Below, piece by piece: positions 23,130 through 26,649 of a DNA stretch of 26,649 bases. The DNA is taken from contig CAZGSG010000045.1 in the NCBI GenBank assembly GCA_964528095.1, forward strand, positions 1 through 26,649. The letters run 5' to 3'. Position 1 is the stretch's first letter. Every line of letters starts with the position of its first letter. Made by a program: the position numbers and the translations under genes. The DNA comes from CAZGSG01 sp964528095. Lineage in GTDB: Bacteria > Bacteroidota > Bacteroidia > Chitinophagales > Chitinophagaceae. The notes below the pieces were generated by a model, which saw nothing but the letters and a program-made list of their open reading frames with translations, made no database searches and had not been told where the DNA came from.

Positions 23130-24557
23130 ATGAGTTGTTGTAACGTTAGTCCGGATAATGAGTACGAATTAATTATTATAGGGGGAGGTTCAGCAGCGTT
23201 TGCAGCCGCTATTAGAGCCAATGACCAGGAAGTAAAAACGCTTATGGTAAACGGGAGGTTGCCATTGGGCGGTACCTGCGTAAATGTGGGTTGTGTGCCT
23301 TCCAAGTTCTTAATCAGAGCCGCAGAAAGTATACACAAAGCCGCTCATTCTTCGTTTAACGGCATTACCGTTAATAAGCCACAGATAAACTTTAAGCAAA
23401 TCATTCAACAAAAAAGAGAATTGGTTGCAGATATGCAACAACGTAAGTACGCTGATTTGTTAGCAGGATTGCCTTATGTAAAAGTAATGGATGGCTTTGC
23501 AGAATTTGTTGGCGATAGAACCATTGAGGTGGAAGGAGAACAATACGAAGGTTTAAAAGTTATTATAGCCACAGGAGCATCTACCTACATTCCATCGATT
23601 GAAGGACTGGAAGGCGTTCCTTATCTCACCAACATCAGTCTGTTTGAACTGGAAGAACTACCACAGTCACTTGTGATATTAGGTGCAGGGTATATTGCTT
23701 TGGAAATAGCACAGGCTTACAACCGTTTTGGTACAAAGGTCACCATCCTTCAACGTTCAGCAACCGTTTTATCCAGGCAATCGCAAGATGTTTCCAATGA
23801 AATAAGAAAGCACCTTTCTGATGAGGGCATCACCATTCTCACTAAGGCTACTGTTAACAAGGTTTGGAAGGATGGTGATATGATAAAAGTGAAGTACAAT
23901 CAAAACGGTTTAAATGATACGCTTACTGCAACGCATCTTTTAGTAGCTACAGGAACAAAAGCAAATACCGAAGGATTGAATTTGGATAAGGTAGATGTGA
24001 AAACAGATGGAAAAGGGCATATTGTGGTAGATAATTATTTACGAACCAGCCACCCCGATATTTTTGCAGTAGGTGATGTAACCAGCTTTCCGGCTTATGT
24101 TTATACGGCAGCTTATGAAGGGGGCATTGCCCTTCAAAATGCTTTTTATAATCCAAAGCAACGAGTAGATTTTACAGCTCTTCCTTGGGTGGTCTTTACC
24201 GATCCGCAGGTGGCAGGTGTAGGGATGGATGAAAAAGAAGCAGCAGCAAAAGGTATTCCTTATCAGGCAACCACACTATCCTTATCTGAAGTGCCCAGAA
24301 GCATTGCAGCCTTAGACACAAGGGGCTTTATCAAGCTGATAAGAAACACCGAAACCGATTTGCTAATTGGTGCAAGAATAGTAGCACCGGAAGGCAGTGA
24401 ACTGACAATGGAAATCAGTTTAGCCATCAAATACAAAATTCCGGTGCATGAATTGGTAAATATGTTTCACCCTTACTTAACGCTTAGTGAAGGCATTAAA
24501 TTAGCAGCTCTTTCCTTTACGATGGACGTGAAGAAAATAAGTTGCTGTGCAAGCTAA
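23130..24557 (+). CDS. merA: Mercuric reductase MerA
   Basis: This 475-aa flavoprotein disulfide reductase has FAD motif IIGGGSAAFAAAI, redox pair GTCVNVGCVPSK (Cys50, Cys55), NAD(P)H-binding GAGYIALEIAQAY and the MerA-type C-terminal vicinal pair Cys472-Cys473 (ISCCAS). It reduces Hg(II) to volatile Hg(0) with NADPH in the cytoplasm. The N-terminal HMA domain of many MerAs is missing; instead the protein starts MSCCN, a second vicinal pair. The C-terminal pair of one subunit should deliver Hg to the redox pair of the other. It ends the mer operon. Confidence 0.95.
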   Translation: MSCCNVSPDNEYELIIIGGGSAAFAAAIRANDQEVKTLMVNGRLPLGGTCVNVGCVPSKFLIRAAESIHKAAHSSFNGITVNKPQINFKQIIQQKRELVADMQQRKYADLLAGLPYVKVMDGFAEFVGDRTIEVEGEQYEGLKVIIATGASTYIPSIEGLEGVPYLTNISLFELEELPQSLVILGAGYIALEIAQAYNRFGTKVTILQRSATVLSRQSQDVSNEIRKHLSDEGITILTKATVNKVWKDGDMIKVKYNQNGLNDTLTATHLLVATGTKANTEGLNLDKVDVKTDGKGHIVVDNYLRTSHPDIFAVGDVTSFPAYVYTAAYEGGIALQNAFYNPKQRVDFTALPWVVFTDPQVAGVGMDEKEAAAKGIPYQATTLSLSEVPRSIAALDTRGFIKLIRNTETDLLIGARIVAPEGSELTMEISLAIKYKIPVHELVNMFHPYLTLSEGIKLAALSFTMDVKKISCCAS

Positions 24558-24732
24558 GAGCAATCATTTTTAGTTTTGTGCATAGCCTAGTCAAAAAAAT
24601 AGTTCCGGACATCATCATCATTTTGCTGAAAGTAGTTTATCCCATTTTTGCCTTTCCTAAAGTTATCGTTTGCTAAACAAACTACTTTTGATTGCAACAT
24701 TGTTAAGATTTGAATCAATAATACTTAATTAT

Positions 24733-25293
24733 ATGCGCATCTACATAAAAAACATGGTCTGCAATCGCTGTATTTTAGTAGTAAAGCAGGAATTAGAAAA
24801 ATTAAGAATGGAAGCTTGCAGCGTTACGCTTGGCGAAGTGGATCTATTAAAGAAGCCAACAACCAGCCAACTCAATCAGTTTAAAACGAACTTAAATACT
24901 TTGGGTTTTGAACTGTTAGATGACAGCAAAAAACAATTGATTGAAAAAATAAAAAATACAATCATCCAGCATATTCAATATAATTCCTTCGACAATAAGT
25001 ATAACTTTTCAGAGGTTCTATCTAAGGCACTGCACAAGGATTACTCGTATTTAAGTAGCTTGTTCTCTGAAGTCGAGGGTATAACGATAGAAAAATATGT
25101 CATCCATCAAAAGATTGAAAAGGTGAAGGAATTACTCATTTATGATGAACTGAGCCTCAGTGAAATTGCTTTTCAGTTAGGCTACAGCAGTGTGGCGCAC
25201 CTATCTTCGCAATTCAAGAAAGTTATCGATCTTACTCCCAGCCACTTTAAGCAGGTAGGACGAAACAAACGTAAGCCATTAGATAGTGTATAG
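24733..25293 (+). CDS. HMA-like/AraC-type regulator fusion
   Basis: 186 residues from ATG 24733 (the frame opens at TTG 24670). The N-terminus (MRIYIKNMVCNRC) resembles an HMA metal-binding domain with Cys10 and Cys13 in CNRC, then a typical ELGEVxL-like strand. The C-terminal 100 residues are an AraC/XylS-type DNA-binding domain with LSLSEIAFQLGYSSVAHLSSQFKKVIDLTPSHFK (two-part HTH). This suggests a one-component metal sensor: metal binding at the N-terminus, transcription control at the C-terminus. Similar proteins occur beside copper and mercury genes in Bacteroidota, from memory. It lies between mer and the sialidase relic; targets are unknown. Confidence 0.82.
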   Translation: MRIYIKNMVCNRCILVVKQELEKLRMEACSVTLGEVDLLKKPTTSQLNQFKTNLNTLGFELLDDSKKQLIEKIKNTIIQHIQYNSFDNKYNFSEVLSKALHKDYSYLSSLFSEVEGITIEKYVIHQKIEKVKELLIYDELSLSEIAFQLGYSSVAHLSSQFKKVIDLTPSHFKQVGRNKRKPLDSV

Positions 25294-25308
25294 TATAAGA
25301 ATAACTCA

Positions 25309-26351
25309 ATGAATAACATCTATTCTTTGCATCCTTCTTGTCTGCAATGAAAAGAAAGCTGTTCCGAAAGCTGATTTTGTAATAACAAGTGGTTCAAATG
25401 CCAAATATGGCTAAAGATAAAGCCGGTAATCTTCATTTGGTTTATGGCATAGGTGATAGTATTATGTACACTTATTCTTCCGACAAGGGCCAATCCTTTT
25501 CTTCACGTTTAGTGATCGCCGTATTGCCCAAATTATTTTCTTTTGCTACTCGTAGACCCCAGATTTCAGCCACTAATAAAGGGGTTGTAGTAATAGCGTG
25601 TGCTTCTACAGGCAACATATATTCCCACTACAAAGACAATGCAGGCTGGAAACAAGGTACAAGGGTAAATGATGTAGATACCATAGTAAAAGAAGGCTTA
25701 ATGGCTTTGAGTGCAGATGGAGAAAAATGCTTTTGTTGTATGGCTGGATTTAAGAGGAAACAAGAGAAATAAAATCTACGGTGCTAATTCAAATGACGGA
25801 GGCAGAAGTTGGTCTCAAAATATAATGATCTACACTTCGCCTGATACCACTGTATGTGAATGTTGCAAACCATCCGTTGCCATGCAAGGTAACAATGTGT
25901 ATGTGATGTTTCGTAACTGGCTAAATGGCAACAGGGACTTGTATGTAATACAGTCTTCTAATGGCGGCACTTCGTTTGCGCAGGCGCGCAGAAATTAGGT
26001 ATGGAAAGCTGGAAATTAAATGGCTGTCCTATGGATGACGGTGGTTTAGCAGTAAATGAAAATGGAGCAGTGCAAACTGTTTGGAAAAGGCAAGGAAATA
26101 TTTATGCAGTAATGCCGGGCATACCTGAAAAGAAGATTGGCGAAGGCAGAGGCTGTACGATAGAAACGGTTGATAATAAAAATGTCTATGCCTGGACGGA
26201 GAATGATGAAGTAGTCTTTATGAAACCGCAAGGACAAAAGGAAGTTATTGGCGAAGACGCTCAGCCTGTTCTAAAAGCCCTCGGTGATAATCATGTAGTG
26301 TGTGTTTGGGAAAAAGATAAGCAACTTCATGCTTCAGTTCTGGAGCTGTAA
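25309..26351 (+). pseudogene. Sialidase-like (BNR/Asp-box) lipoprotein gene, several frameshifts
   Basis: Three frames carry consecutive parts of one beta-propeller-like protein. An upstream frame shows a lipoprotein signal (ILCILLVC, Cys codon 25343-25345) and NEKKAVPKADFVITSGSNA. Then 25389-25772 reads MPNMAKDKAGNLHLVY with Asp box YSSDKGQSF, next 25711-25998 reads NDGGRSWSQN and CECCKPSVAM, and 26001-26351 reads WKLNGCPMDDGGLAV to the C-terminus. Joins are explained by a change near 25395, one extra A in 25723-25727 and a CG duplication at 25984-25989. Annotated relatives are called exo-alpha-sialidases, but the CxCC and GCPMD motifs suggest a metal-linked role. Broken, or error-rich sequence. 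Confidence 0.7.
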
Positions 26352-26411
26352 ATACCAAAATATTGTAAATCTTATCTGTAATTCTGTAACAACCACACTC
26401 TACAATCATAG

Positions 26412-26419
26412 TAGCTTTG
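26412..26419 (+). promoter_or_regulatory. -7 box TAGCTTTG before the right-edge gene
   Basis: TAGCTTTG matches TAnnTTTG and lies 20 bp before the ATG at 26440. No convincing -33 element was seen. Confidence 0.4.
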
Positions 26420-26439
26420 CTATATCAAATTGAAATAAT

Positions 26440-26649
26440 ATGGCAGCAGAAAACAATAATTCGATCTATATACCATTGGAAGGCGTAGAAAGTGACCACT
26501 GTGCTTTGATTGTTGATAAAGGATTAAGCAAAGTACAGGACATCACATCTCATAAGGTAGAACTCAACAACAACAGGGCTGTTATTACCGCTAATGATGA
26601 ATTGGAGGTAGTTCCTAACGCCGTAAAGGCCATTCGTGATTTGGGCTAC
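26440..26649 (+). CDS. N-terminus of a probable CopA-type heavy-metal ATPase (runs off window)
   Basis: 70 codons are visible from ATG 26440 to the right edge with no stop. The sequence (IYIPLEGVESDHCALIVDKGL, with VELNNNRAVIT and AVKAIRDLGY) has the beta-alpha-beta-beta-alpha-beta layout of an HMA domain, but in place of CxxC it has SDHC, a single Cys. Bacteroidota copper ATPases often start with such a degenerate HMA before a normal one, so CopA is the best guess, by memory of the family. Any other HMA-bearing transporter or a chaperone is possible because nothing downstream is visible. Confidence 0.5.
   Translation, partial: MAAENNNSIYIPLEGVESDHCALIVDKGLSKVQDITSHKVELNNNRAVITANDELEVVPNAVKAIRDLGY

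Noticed and set aside
1..26649. CRISPR arrays, tRNA genes and insertion sequences
   Set aside because: No regularly spaced repeats, tRNA-like cloverleaf with TTCRA arm, or transposase frame was seen on either strand.

Overview
The window looks like accessory DNA from a Bacteroidota bacterium, probably of the Sphingobacteriia/Chitinophagia type. This rests on the MobA/MobB/MobC genes typical of Bacteroidota integrative elements, several promoter -7 boxes of the form TAnnTTTG, and families largely confined to this phylum (a CzcA-TolC fusion, DUF6660, DUF6843, an HMA-AraC regulator). No rRNA, tRNA, CRISPR array, transposase or integrase was found. Neither end of the element lies inside the window.

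Positions 1-4764 (minus strand) form a conjugative mobilization module. It has a toprim/primase-like protein, an intergenic stretch rich in inverted and direct repeats that is a good oriT candidate, then mobA, mobB (relaxase) and mobC (VirD4/TraG-like coupling protein, cut by the window edge). Positions 4797-6220 hold small element-type genes: a 95-aa protein of unknown function, a DUF6843 lipid- or envelope-associated gene broken by homopolymer frameshifts, and a 71-aa protein. The 71-aa gene is preceded by a strikingly structured leader of about 110 nt with its own -7 box. This leader is the best candidate here for something undescribed.

Positions 6313-19797 (plus strand) carry a divalent-metal resistance region. 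It contains an HXXEE membrane protein, a DUF6660 Cys-rich exported protein on an apparently leaderless TTG-started transcript, an uncalled 51-aa membrane peptide, a CzcA pump fused to its own TolC-like outer-membrane channel, the CzcB lipoprotein adaptor, a Fur-family regulator, a 16-cysteine Csp-like copper protein, a zf-TFIIB protein, a CDF exporter (CzcD-like), four poorly known genes ending in a NicO-like transporter, and a P1B-2 Zn/Cd/Pb ATPase with a His/Asp-rich tail. Together they export and buffer metals from cytoplasm to periplasm to outside. An FAD monooxygenase (19825-21432) follows as cargo of unknown substrate.

Positions 21497-21679 are a decayed remnant of nadE (NAD synthetase). 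Next is a mercury operon (21728-24557): an ArsR-type regulator with a perfect 24-nt operator palindrome, a MerT-MerP fusion, a second MerP and MerA. It is followed by an HMA-AraC regulator, a sialidase-like (BNR/Asp-box) lipoprotein gene destroyed by several frameshifts, and at the right edge the beginning of what is probably a CopA-type copper ATPase.
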